Part shown: positions 32,352-40,296 of the stretch, piece after piece
How positions within the stretch are numbered: position 1 is the stretch's first letter
Layout of the letters: every line of letters starts with the position of its first letter
From: a bacterium
GTDB lineage: Bacteria; Pseudomonadota; Alphaproteobacteria; Rhodobacterales; Rhodobacteraceae
Direction of reading: 5' to 3'
Length of the DNA: 64,000 nt
NCBI GenBank assembly: GCA_016124195.1
Contig: WGOE01000002.1
Span: 1 to 64,000, forward strand
Translations under genes and position numbers: made by a program
Notes under the pieces: generated by a model
The model's database searches: none
What the model was told of the DNA's origin: nothing
Seen by the model: only the letters and a program-made list of their open reading frames with translations

Positions 32352-33418
32352 GCCCGACTGCCAAGCTTGGCCTTCTGGCGGTTCTGGCCCTGACGGCCGC
32401 CGCCCCGGTTCAGGCCGCCCCCGAAGCTGTGCAGGCCTATGGCGATCCGGCCGCCCCGGCGCGGCTTCTGGTGCGCGGCACCACGGATATTGCCCTTTTC
32501 GACCCGGTGCTGCGGCTTTTCACGGCGTCGCACCCCGATCTGCGGATCGACTATGAACAATGGGCGTCGAACGACCTTTACGACCTCGCGGTGGCCGCCT
32601 GCAACGGGACGGCCCGGGCCGCGGATCTTCTGGTCAGCTCAGCCGTTGATCAGCAGGTCAAGCTGGTCAATGACGGTTGCGCCCAGCCCCATGCCTCGCC
32701 CGCGACGGCGGCCTTGCCGGCCGCATCGAACTGGCGCAACGAGGTCTTTGGCATCACGCGCGAGCCGGCCGTGATCGTCTATAACCGGGCCCTGGTGCCG
32801 CCCGACGAGGCGCCCGCATCGCGTTTTGGCCTGATTGACCTGCTTCGGGCCGAGGACGGGCGCTATGACGGGCGCATCGCCACCTATGACATCGAACAAT
32901 CGGGCCTGGGCTATCTGTTCGCCTTTGCGGATTCGCAGCAGGCCACCACCTTCGGCAGCGTGATCGAGGCCTTTGCCCGCGTCCACGCCGTCACGACCTG
33001 CTGTTCGGCCGAACTCATCGACGGCGTGGCGAGCGGGAAATACCTGATCGCCTATAATGTGCTGGGCTCCTATGCGTTGGATCGCGCCGCCAAGGACCCC
33101 AATATCGCCGTCGTGGCGCCTTCGGATTACACGCTGGTGCTGGCCCGCGCCGCGCTGATCCCAAGCCGCGCCGCCAATCCGCAGGCGGCGGGCGCCCTGA
33201 TCGACTTTCTGGTGTCCGAGCCCGGGCGACAGGTCCTGCGCGCCCAGCATCTGTTTCTGGACGCCTCGGATCTGCGCGACAGCGGGCTTTTGGGGTCGGA
33301 GAGCGGGATTTCCAACCTCAGGCCGATCCCCTTGTCGCCGGTGTTGCTGGTGGGGCTGGACAGCCAGCGCCGCAAGCATTTCATCGCCCTGTGGCGAGAC
33401 GCCTTTTCGGGCCGCTAG
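32348..33418 (+). CDS. Periplasmic substrate-binding protein coupled to the two-component system
   Basis: A 356-residue exported protein (signal peptide about 23 residues, ending PVQA). ARLLVRGTTDIALFDPVLRL, FTASHPDLRIDYEQWASNDL, FGITREPAVIVYNRALVP and VSGKYLIAYNVLGSYAL-like sequence are those of bacterial extracellular solute-binding proteins (SBP_bac_1/13, FbpA-like). No transporter genes accompany it. It starts with GTG inside the kinase stop, so it forms a response regulator-kinase-binding protein trio, with the protein probably acting as a periplasmic ligand sensor. Confidence 0.85.
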   Translation: MSPTAKLGLLAVLALTAAAPVQAAPEAVQAYGDPAAPARLLVRGTTDIALFDPVLRLFTASHPDLRIDYEQWASNDLYDLAVAACNGTARAADLLVSSAVDQQVKLVNDGCAQPHASPATAALPAASNWRNEVFGITREPAVIVYNRALVPPDEAPASRFGLIDLLRAEDGRYDGRIATYDIEQSGLGYLFAFADSQQATTFGSVIEAFARVHAVTTCCSAELIDGVASGKYLIAYNVLGSYALDRAAKDPNIAVVAPSDYTLVLARAALIPSRAANPQAAGALIDFLVSEPGRQVLRAQHLFLDASDLRDSGLLGSESGISNLRPIPLSPVLLVGLDSQRRKHFIALWRDAFSGR

Positions 33419-33611
33419 GCCAAGGCGGCGATCGGTAAAGTCTTAACCTATCAAAAACAAGATGTTATGCGGTTGATTTGCGGGCCGGTGGCTTGCAGAC
33501 TTGGGGCCGGCACGCTCTGGAAAGGCTGCGCCAAAAGGGCGGGCGGCTTGGCGTGGTGCAGCGTTCGGTCGTCGTCGGAAAAACACGACAAATCTGGACG
33601 TCAATAAAGAG

Positions 33612-33640
33612 TTGCAAATATCTACAATCTTGGTAGATAT
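33612..33640 (+). promoter_or_regulatory. Promoter overlapped by a perfect inverted repeat
   Basis: TTGCAA (33612-33617) and AGATAT (33635-33640) are 17 bases apart. The dyad ATATCTAC-N7-GTAGATAT (33618-33640) occupies the whole spacer and -10 region, as an operator would. A second palindrome GTGACGTCAC (33655-33664) lies in the leader. The target is the 41-aa gene at 33682. Confidence 0.55.
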
Positions 33641-33681
33641 ATTCGTGTAAATGAGTGACGTCACGCCAAAGGGAGAAGGAC

Positions 33682-33807
33682 ATGTTCAGAACGATCGTCA
33701 TTGCCGGCACCATCACGGCACAGGGCACCTTGGTGCGCGACCATCACGATGGCCGGATCACCATTTCGACGGGAACGCAGACGTTCACCGGTTGGCCGGT
33801 GCGCTGA
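33682..33807 (+). CDS. 41-residue small protein of unknown function
   Basis: The ATG at 33682 is preceded by GGGAGAAGG at three bases spacing and the frame runs to a TGA at 33805, giving MFRTIVIAGTITAQGTLVRD, then HHDGRITISTGTQTFTGWP and VR. The sequence alternates hydrophobic and polar residues and looks like a small three- or four-stranded beta sheet. Short proteins beginning MF(K/R)TIVI seem familiar from other Rhodobacterales, but I cannot name a family. It stands alone, behind a promoter that carries an inverted repeat and before a strong hairpin, which argues for a real, regulated gene. Confidence 0.6.
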   Translation: MFRTIVIAGTITAQGTLVRDHHDGRITISTGTQTFTGWPVR

Positions 33808-33855
33808 GGCGCAGGGGCCCTGACGCGCTGTCGTTCGATGCGGTTTGCAGGAAAG

Positions 33856-33877
33856 GCCCGGCAAAGGATTGCCGGGC
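33856..33877. terminator. Hairpin terminator after the 41-aa gene
   Basis: GCCCGGCA (33856-33863) and TGCCGGGC (33870-33877) form a perfect 8-bp stem with a 6-base loop, 48 bases after the small gene and 54 before the end of the convergent aldehyde dehydrogenase. No T-run is present on the plus strand. Confidence 0.6.
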
Positions 33878-33931
33878 AGGTTCCGTAAGGGCAAGCCCGC
33901 GCCGGCGGGGCCGGACCGCTCAGCGCCCGGC

Positions 33932-35440
33932 TCAACCGCGCAGGTCGGCGGGCAGCAGCGCCTCCGGCATGTTCTGATAGGCGACCGGGCGCAGCCAGCG
34001 CCGGATCGACAGCGTGCCGACCGAGGTTGCGCCAAAGTTGGTCGAGGCCGGGTAGGGCCCGCCATGGACCTGCGAATCCACAACCTCGACCCCGGTCGGA
34101 AAGCCATTGGCCAGAAGCCGGCCGGCCTTGCGTTCCAGGATCGGCATCAGGGCCTGGCCAAGTTCGGTGTCGGCCTCGTCCAGATGCAGGGTGCAGGTCA
34201 ACTGGCCTTCGAGGCTTTTGGCGACCTCCAGCATCTGGTCGGCGTCCTTGACCATGACGACCAGCCCCAAGGGGCCGAACACCTCTTGCGACAGCGCATG
34301 GTTGCCGATCCAGTCATCGCCCGAGACTTCGAACAGATAGGGCGTGGCCTGCCGCATGTCGCAGACCGAGGTCAGGATCTCTTGCACCCCGGTTTGAGCG
34401 GCGACCCGGTCGCGCCCGGCACGATAGGCCGAGGCGATGCCATCGGTCAGCATGGTCTGCGCCGCGACATGGCCCAGAGCCTCGCGCGCGGCGACGACGA
34501 AGGCCTCGGACATTGGGCCCTCGATCAGCACGGCGATGCCGGGATTGGTGCAGAACTGGCCGGCGCCCAGGGTCAGCGAGGCGGCCCAGCCCTTGGCCAG
34601 CGCATCGGCCCGGGCCAGCACGGCGGCGGGCAGCAGGAACATCGGGTTGACTGAGCCCAGTTCGCCAAAGAACGGAATGGGTTCGGGGCGCCGCGCACAC
34701 AGATCGAACAGCGCGCGTCCCCCGGCGAGCGAACCGGTGAAGCCCACGGCCTTGATCAGGGGATGCTGCACCAGGCTTTCGCCGACATCGCGGCTGCCGC
34801 CCTGCACCAGCGAGAAGACGCCCGGATGGACGCCGCAGGCGAGGATGGCCGTCTCGATCGCCTGGGCCACCAGTTCAGCGGTGCCGGGATGTGCGGAGTG
34901 GCCCTTGACCACGACCGGGCATCCCGCGGCGAGGGCGGCCGCGGTGTCGCCGCCCGCCGTCGAAAAGGCCAGCGGGAAGTTCGAGGCGCCAAACACCGCG
35001 ACCGGACCGATCGGGCGTTCGATCATCTTGATGTCGGGGCGCGGCGCGGGCTTGCGGTCGGGTTGGGCCGGATCATGGCGGCGGTCGAGATAATCGCCCT
35101 TGCGGATATGGGCGGCGAAAAGGCGAAGCTGGCCGCTGGTGCGGCCGCGCTCACCTTCGAGCCGGGCGACGGGCAGGCCGGTCTCAGAGGTCCCGATCGC
35201 GGTGATCTCGACGCCGCGCGCCTCGATCTCGTCGGCGATACGGTCCAGAAAGGCAGCGCGCGCCTCACGCGAGAGGGCGGAATAGCTGGGGAAGGCCGCT
35301 TCGGCGCCCTGGACCGCCGCATCGACATGGGCGGGCGTGCCGACGGCGAAGGGCAGGGCCTCGCCTGTGGCGGGCGAGGACAGGAAGGTCGCATCGCCAG
35401 CGACCCATTGGCCGGCAATCAGATGTTTTCCAGTCAGCAT
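33932..35440 (-). CDS. Aldehyde dehydrogenase, alpha-ketoglutarate semialdehyde dehydrogenase-type
   Basis: A 502-residue ALDH of the NADP-type KGSADH/AraE branch. The cofactor region AVFGASNFPLAFSTAGGDTA, VKGHSAHPG, GFTGSLAGGR, general base Glu260 in FFGELGSVNP, and nucleophile Cys297 in GAGQFCTNPG are all present. In its operon it would oxidise alpha-ketoglutarate semialdehyde to 2-oxoglutarate, the last step of oxidative pentose breakdown. AAGGAGA lies six bases before the ATG. A dispersed repeat separates it from the upstream gene. Confidence 0.87.
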   Translation of the reverse strand: MLTGKHLIAGQWVAGDATFLSSPATGEALPFAVGTPAHVDAAVQGAEAAFPSYSALSREARAAFLDRIADEIEARGVEITAIGTSETGLPVARLEGERGRTSGQLRLFAAHIRKGDYLDRRHDPAQPDRKPAPRPDIKMIERPIGPVAVFGASNFPLAFSTAGGDTAAALAAGCPVVVKGHSAHPGTAELVAQAIETAILACGVHPGVFSLVQGGSRDVGESLVQHPLIKAVGFTGSLAGGRALFDLCARRPEPIPFFGELGSVNPMFLLPAAVLARADALAKGWAASLTLGAGQFCTNPGIAVLIEGPMSEAFVVAAREALGHVAAQTMLTDGIASAYRAGRDRVAAQTGVQEILTSVCDMRQATPYLFEVSGDDWIGNHALSQEVFGPLGLVVMVKDADQMLEVAKSLEGQLTCTLHLDEADTELGQALMPILERKAGRLLANGFPTGVEVVDSQVHGGPYPASTNFGATSVGTLSIRRWLRPVAYQNMPEALLPADLRG

Positions 35441-35460
35441 GGCAGTCTCCTTGATCAGGC

Positions 35461-35517
35461 TGCCGGGGGTTTCACACCCCCGGACCCCTGTGGGATATTT
35501 AGGAACAAATGAAAGTC
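35461..35517 (+). repeat. Dispersed intergenic repeat
   Basis: Hairpin CCGGGGGT-TTCAC-ACCCCCGG (35463-35483), then ACCCCTGTGGGATATTTAGG and AACAAATGAAAGTC. It is nearly the same as the copy at 24132-24192 and its end overlaps the stop codon of the dehydrogenase gene (35516-35518). Confidence 0.7.
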
Positions 35518-36427
35518 AAAGGAAGAAGGGCGGTGCGGTTTCGCGGCGTCCGAGGGTCAGCGCGTCGGCGACATGGGTCATGGGGGCCAGGTCGACCTCG
35601 GATTGGCCATGGGCCACGAGGGTAGCCATGCGGGAGTAGAGCGCGGGGTATTCGCCCATGATCGAGTTCTCGCCGGCGACTTCCCTGCCGTCTATCACCA
35701 GCCGGTTGCCGCCCATCCGCAAGGCGAGGCTGCCCTTGTCGGTTTCTACATCGATGTCCCAGGTCTGCGGACCCTCCTGACGCCAGTCGAAATCGGCGGT
35801 GACCTGGCCTGTGAAGGTCAGGGCGGCGGCTATCGGCGTCTGGCAGTTTTCCGGGAAGGTCAGGGTGGCGGCGGTCAGGTGCACCGGCTTGGGCAGGATC
35901 TCTGTCAGGATCGACAGGGCATTGATGCCGGGATCGAAGACGCCCATGCCGCCGGGCTCGAAGACCCAGTCCTGGCCGGGATGCCATTTGCGCACGTCTT
36001 CACGCCAGGTGATATGGGCCTTGCGGATGGTCGTGCCGGCAAGCCAGGCCTTGGCCGCCGCCACGGCCTGGGCCATCCGGCTGTGCCAGGTGGTGTAGAG
36101 CGTCAGCCCGCGCTCGGCGGCGAGGGCTGACAGCGCGTGGACCTCGGCCAGGGTCGCACCGGGCGGCTTTTCCAACATGACATGGCGGCCCGCCAGCAGC
36201 GCCGCCTCGGCGTAAGGATAGCGCGGCACCGGCGGCATGCAGAGCGAGACGACCGGCACATCGGGGCGGGCGGCCAGAAAGGCGGCAAAGTCGGTGAAGG
36301 CCTCGACCCCCGGGACCGAACCCTTGCGACTGACGGTGGCCGCAAGCTCCCAATCCTTCGAGGCCGCGATGGCCGGCACGTGCTGGTCGATGGCAATCTT
36401 GCCGATGCCGACGAGTGCGATCTTCAT
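35516..36427 (-). CDS. Gfo/Idh-family sugar 1-dehydrogenase (L-arabinose/D-galactose type)
   Basis: A 303-residue oxidoreductase. The Rossmann start MKIALVGIGKIAIDQHVPAI, VVSLCMPPVPRYPYAEAAL, HVMLEKPPGAT and the substrate block KWHPGQDWVFEPGGMGVFDP with INALSI match D-galactose 1-dehydrogenase and L-arabinose 1-dehydrogenase of proteobacteria. It would oxidise the sugar to its lactone. The ATG follows the dehydratase stop directly with no gap. Confidence 0.86.
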   Translation of the reverse strand: MKIALVGIGKIAIDQHVPAIAASKDWELAATVSRKGSVPGVEAFTDFAAFLAARPDVPVVSLCMPPVPRYPYAEAALLAGRHVMLEKPPGATLAEVHALSALAAERGLTLYTTWHSRMAQAVAAAKAWLAGTTIRKAHITWREDVRKWHPGQDWVFEPGGMGVFDPGINALSILTEILPKPVHLTAATLTFPENCQTPIAAALTFTGQVTADFDWRQEGPQTWDIDVETDKGSLALRMGGNRLVIDGREVAGENSIMGEYPALYSRMATLVAHGQSEVDLAPMTHVADALTLGRRETAPPFFL

Positions 36428-38170
36428 CTAGTGCGAATCCTTGCCGACCGGGTTGCCGCGGCAGCCCTTCAGGAAGTCGAGGTCTGCGCCCGTGTCCGCG
36501 CCCTGCACATGGGTGTGGTGCAACAGCGCATAGCCCGAGGCCGGCGGCTTGATGCGGTTTTCCCATTTGGCCAGACGGGCGGCAAGTTCGGCATCGGAAA
36601 TCTCCAGATGCAGGCGGCGGTTGGGCACGTCCAGTTCGATCATGTCGCCGTTCTGCACCACGGCCAAGGGGCCCCCGGCCGCCGCCTCGGGCGAGGTGTG
36701 CAGGACCACGGTGCCAAAGGCCGTGCCCGACATCCGCGCATCCGAGATGCGCACCATGTCGGTGATGCCGCGACGCAGGATCTTGGGCGGCAGGCCCATG
36801 TTGCCGACCTCGGCCATGCCGGGATAGCCCTTGGGGCCGCAGTTCTTCAGGACCATGACGCAGGTCTCGTCGATATCGAGGTCCTCGTCGTTGATCTTGG
36901 CCTTGTAGTCGTCGATGTCCTCGAACACCACCGCGCGGCCGCGGTGGGTCATCAGGGCAGGGGTGGCGGCCGAGGGTTTCAGGACGGCGCCCTTCGGCGC
37001 GAGGTTGCCCTTGACCACCACGACGCCGCCCGACTGGGTCAACGCCTTGTCGGTCGGCAGGATCACGTCGGGGTTGTGGTTGACCACGTCCTTGACCTGC
37101 TCCCACGCCGTCTGGCCCGAGACGGTCAGCGCGTCCTTGTGCAACAGCCCCGCCTCGCCCAGCCGCTTGATCACCACGGGCAGGCCGCCGGCGTAGAAGA
37201 ATTCCTCCATCAGGTACTTGCCCGAAGGCATCAGGTTCACGATGGTCGGCACATCGCGACCGCAGCGGTCCCAATCCTCGAGCGTCAGGTCAATGCCGAC
37301 GCGGCCGGCAATCGCCAGAAGGTGGATCACCGCATTGGTGCTGCCCCCGATCGCGGCATTGGTGCGGATGGCGTTTTCAAACGCCTCCTTGGTCAGGATG
37401 TCCGAGGGCTTCAGGTCGTCCTTGACCATCTGCACGATGCGGCGCCCGGTCAGTTGCGCCATCACCCGGCGCCGCGAATCCACCGCCGGAATCGCGGCAT
37501 TGCCCGACAGCGCCATGCCAAGGGCCTCGGCCATGGAGGCCATCGTCGAAGCGGTGCCCATCGTATTGCACGACCCCGGAGAGCGGCTCATCGAGGCTTC
37601 GGCCTCGACAAATTCCTCCCGCGTCATCGTCCCGGCCTTTACCGCCTCGGAGAATTTCCACAGGTGCGTGCCCGAGCCCACCCTTTCGTTCTTGTAATAG
37701 CCGTTCAGCATCGGCCCGCCGGTCACGATGATCGAGGGCAGGTCGGTCGAGGCCGCCGCCATCAGCAAGGAGGGCGTGGTCTTGTCGCAGCCGACCAGCA
37801 GGACGCAGCCGTCCATCGGCTGGCCGCGCATCTGCTCCTCGACCGCCATGGCGGCGAGGTTGCGGAACATCATGGCTGTGGGGCGGAAGGCGGATTCACT
37901 GGTGGAAAACACCGGCACCTCGACCGGAAAACCGCCGGCCTCGTAGATGCCGTTCCGTACCCGTTGCGCGAGGTCATTGAGATGCGCGTTGCACGGCGTC
38001 AGTTCCGACCAGGTGTTCAGGATGCCGATCACCGGGCGGCCGTCGAACAGATCAGGCGGGAAGCCCTGGTTCTTCATCCAGCCGCGGTGATAGATATTGT
38101 CCTTCGACGTGCCGCCAAACCAGGTTTGCGAGCGCAGTTTGCGGGGCCATGCGGCGGGTTTGAATGTCAT
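36428..38170 (-). CDS. IlvD/Edd-family dehydratase (L-arabonate/pentonate type)
   Basis: A 580-residue Fe-S dehydratase. LRSQTWFGGTSKDNIYHRGW near the N-terminus is characteristic of the sugar-acid group rather than IlvD; the cluster Cys lie in VGCDKTTPS and GSCNTMGTAS, with another in the first block (LTPCNAHL). It converts a pentonate such as L-arabonate to the 2-keto-3-deoxy acid. I start at MTFKPAAWPRK (38170) with GAGG six bases upstream. Seven bases separate it from the upstream hydrolase-like gene. Confidence 0.9.
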   Translation of the reverse strand: MTFKPAAWPRKLRSQTWFGGTSKDNIYHRGWMKNQGFPPDLFDGRPVIGILNTWSELTPCNAHLNDLAQRVRNGIYEAGGFPVEVPVFSTSESAFRPTAMMFRNLAAMAVEEQMRGQPMDGCVLLVGCDKTTPSLLMAAASTDLPSIIVTGGPMLNGYYKNERVGSGTHLWKFSEAVKAGTMTREEFVEAEASMSRSPGSCNTMGTASTMASMAEALGMALSGNAAIPAVDSRRRVMAQLTGRRIVQMVKDDLKPSDILTKEAFENAIRTNAAIGGSTNAVIHLLAIAGRVGIDLTLEDWDRCGRDVPTIVNLMPSGKYLMEEFFYAGGLPVVIKRLGEAGLLHKDALTVSGQTAWEQVKDVVNHNPDVILPTDKALTQSGGVVVVKGNLAPKGAVLKPSAATPALMTHRGRAVVFEDIDDYKAKINDEDLDIDETCVMVLKNCGPKGYPGMAEVGNMGLPPKILRRGITDMVRISDARMSGTAFGTVVLHTSPEAAAGGPLAVVQNGDMIELDVPNRRLHLEISDAELAARLAKWENRIKPPASGYALLHHTHVQGADTGADLDFLKGCRGNPVGKDSH

Positions 38171-38177
38171 CTTGTCC

Positions 38178-39164
38178 TCACAGGGCTTTGACGGTTGTCG
38201 CACCCGGACGGGCCGGGGCAAAGGCAAGGGCGTTGGTCAGGGGCAGGCCGAAGTCGGGCGCCTCGATCTCGAAGATATCGCCGGCCTGCGTCTTTATCCC
38301 GTCTGCAAACGACAAGGTCGCGGTGCCGAAGAAATGTACGTGCAGATCGCCGGGCTGGCGGAAGAGGTCATATTTGAAGTGGTGATGTTCCAGGTTGGCG
38401 AAGGTGTGGGACATGTTCGCCTCGCCCGACAGGAAGGGCTTTTCCCAGATCACCTGGCCGCCGCGCCGGATGCGCGAGGCGCCGCGGATGTCGGCGGGCA
38501 GGTCGCCCACCAGGATCTCGGGGCCGTAGGAGGCCACGCGCAGCTTGGAATGGGCGAGCCACAGATAGTTGACCCTTTCCGTCACATGGTCGGAAAATTC
38601 GTTGCCAAGCGCCCAGCCGATCCGGTGCACGGCGCCATCGGGCGCCACGATGTAGATGCCGGCGATTTCAGGCTCTTCGCCGCCATCCTCGGCAAAGCCG
38701 GGCGCGGTCAGCGCGGCACCGGGCGCCACGGCCGCAAAACCATTGCCCTTGTAGAACCATTCGGGCTGCGCGCCCACGGCCCCCGCCGCCGGGCGCCCGC
38801 CTTCAAGCCCCATGCGGAACATCTTCATGCTGTCGGTCAGGGTTTCCGCACCCTCAAGCTTGGCATGCATCGCATCGCGCGCCGAGGCAGAGCCCAGATG
38901 GGTCAGACCCGTGCCGGTCAGATGCAGATGGGCCGGATCGGGATGGGTCACGGGCAGCAGCAGGCGTCCCTCGGCCGCGGCGCGCGCCAGGTCCACGACC
39001 TCGCCCAGGCCCCGGACCGCCACTTCGGCCGCAAGGCTGCGGCCCGCGGCAATCGCGGACAGCGCCAGGTCATAGACCGATGCGGTGCCGTTCACGACCC
39101 GTGCGGCACCCTCGCGCGCAACAACAAAGGTCCCGCCGGGCCCCGTAACCTGAGACAGATGCAT
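38178..39164 (-). CDS. Fumarylacetoacetase-fold protein (AraD1, 2-keto-3-deoxypentonate dehydratase-like)
   Basis: A 328-residue protein of the AraD1/FAH group: MHLSQVTGPGGTF start, THLGSASARDAMHAKLEG, MKMFRMGLEGGRP, EWFYKGNGFAAV, GEEPEIAGIYIVAPDG and VGDLPADIRGASRI are typical of proteins that sit with arabonate dehydratases and remove water from 2-keto-3-deoxypentonate. It heads the four-gene operon. The start at 39164 has GAGG six bases upstream. A LysR gene is divergent, 120 bp away. Confidence 0.82.
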   Translation of the reverse strand: MHLSQVTGPGGTFVVAREGAARVVNGTASVYDLALSAIAAGRSLAAEVAVRGLGEVVDLARAAAEGRLLLPVTHPDPAHLHLTGTGLTHLGSASARDAMHAKLEGAETLTDSMKMFRMGLEGGRPAAGAVGAQPEWFYKGNGFAAVAPGAALTAPGFAEDGGEEPEIAGIYIVAPDGAVHRIGWALGNEFSDHVTERVNYLWLAHSKLRVASYGPEILVGDLPADIRGASRIRRGGQVIWEKPFLSGEANMSHTFANLEHHHFKYDLFRQPGDLHVHFFGTATLSFADGIKTQAGDIFEIEAPDFGLPLTNALAFAPARPGATTVKAL

Positions 39165-39284
39165 GTCGCCCCTCATATGGTGAAACGGTCCGCCCCTCCC
39201 CGAGGTTGACCCGCCGCGCACAGTTGCAACGCCGCGGCATATCCGTCAAATGATGATTGAGAATGAAAACATGGCTCAAAAGAT

Positions 39285-40235
39285 ATGCTGACGACGCATC
39301 GTTCCGACAACTTGCTGCGCAAGGGCCTGAAACTCAGCCATCTGCGGCTTTTGGCGGCATTGGCCGATACCGAACAACTGACCCAGGCCGCCGCCGCCGT
39401 GGGGGTCACGCAGCCCGCCGCCTCGCGTCTGGTGGCCGAGATCGAGCGCATCGTGGGCGCCCCGGTCCACGAACGCACCGGGCGCGGCATCGGCCTCACG
39501 GCGCTGGGCCGTGCGCTGGCGCTGCGGGCGCAGCGCATCCGGCTGGAGCTTGACGATGCCGCCCGCGATCTGGCCGAGATTGCGATGGGCGGCGTGGGCC
39601 ATGTCCGCATCGGTTCGGTCACCGGCCCTGCACTCGACCGCGTCTTGCCCGCCCTGCAACGCGAACGCAGCCTGCATCCCAATGTCTCGGTCGAGGTCGT
39701 GGTCCTTGCCTCGGACGCGCTGTGCGAACAATTGCTGGCCGGGCGGCTGGATTTCGCCGTGGCCCGCCTGCCCGAAGGTCCGCGCACCGAACCCCTGACC
39801 TTCGTGCCGATGGAGCGCGAGCCGATTGCCCTGATCGCCCGGCGCGGCCACCCGCTGTTGCGCGGCCCCGCGCCCCTCACGCTACAGGATGTGCTGACCT
39901 ATGACTGGGTGATGCCCAGCCCGGAATCGCTGCTGACCCGCACGCTGATGGCCCGCCTGCATGACCTTGGCCTGCCCAGCCCGACCCAACGCCTGCTGAC
40001 CGCCTCGTTCCTCTTGACCCTGGCCGTCCTGCAACGGTCGGATGCCGTCGCCGCCGTCTCTGCCGCCACCGCCGCGCAATTCGCCAGCGGCGAGGCTGCG
40101 GCCTTCGACCTCTTGCCGGTCGATATCGGTGTCGAGGTCGAGGCCTTCGGGCTGATCACCCGCGAAAGGGTCTCGTTGACGCCAGCCTCGCAGCGCTTTG
40201 CCGACCTGATCCTCGGTCAGCCTGCGCCGCGCTGA
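39285..40235 (+). CDS. LysR-family transcriptional regulator (galactose/arabinose operon)
   Basis: A 316-residue LysR protein: N-terminal winged helix LSHLRLLAALADTEQLTQAA with VGVTQPAASRLVAEIERIVG, LTALGRALALRA, and a periplasmic-binding-like effector domain (VRIGSVTGPALDRVLPAL, FAVARLPEG). It is divergent from the oxidative sugar operon and most likely controls it, with a sugar or sugar acid as effector. The 120-bp gap has several A/T-rich dyads but no clear single box. Confidence 0.9.
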   Translation: MLTTHRSDNLLRKGLKLSHLRLLAALADTEQLTQAAAAVGVTQPAASRLVAEIERIVGAPVHERTGRGIGLTALGRALALRAQRIRLELDDAARDLAEIAMGGVGHVRIGSVTGPALDRVLPALQRERSLHPNVSVEVVVLASDALCEQLLAGRLDFAVARLPEGPRTEPLTFVPMEREPIALIARRGHPLLRGPAPLTLQDVLTYDWVMPSPESLLTRTLMARLHDLGLPSPTQRLLTASFLLTLAVLQRSDAVAAVSAATAAQFASGEAAAFDLLPVDIGVEVEAFGLITRERVSLTPASQRFADLILGQPAPR

Positions 40236-40296
40236 CGGGTTTCATCCAGGCCCAAATACTCAAAAGAACCGAAGGTTGCCGTGGCCATCAGGCGGT

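Noticed and set aside
33443-33664. 73-codon minus-strand frame over the promoter of the 41-aa gene
   Set aside because: Spans the promoter dyads and has no family features; the plus-strand small gene explains the region better.
36137-38191. 684-codon plus-strand frame opposite the dehydratase
   Set aside because: The minus-strand IlvD/Edd protein is unambiguous; the other frame has no family features.
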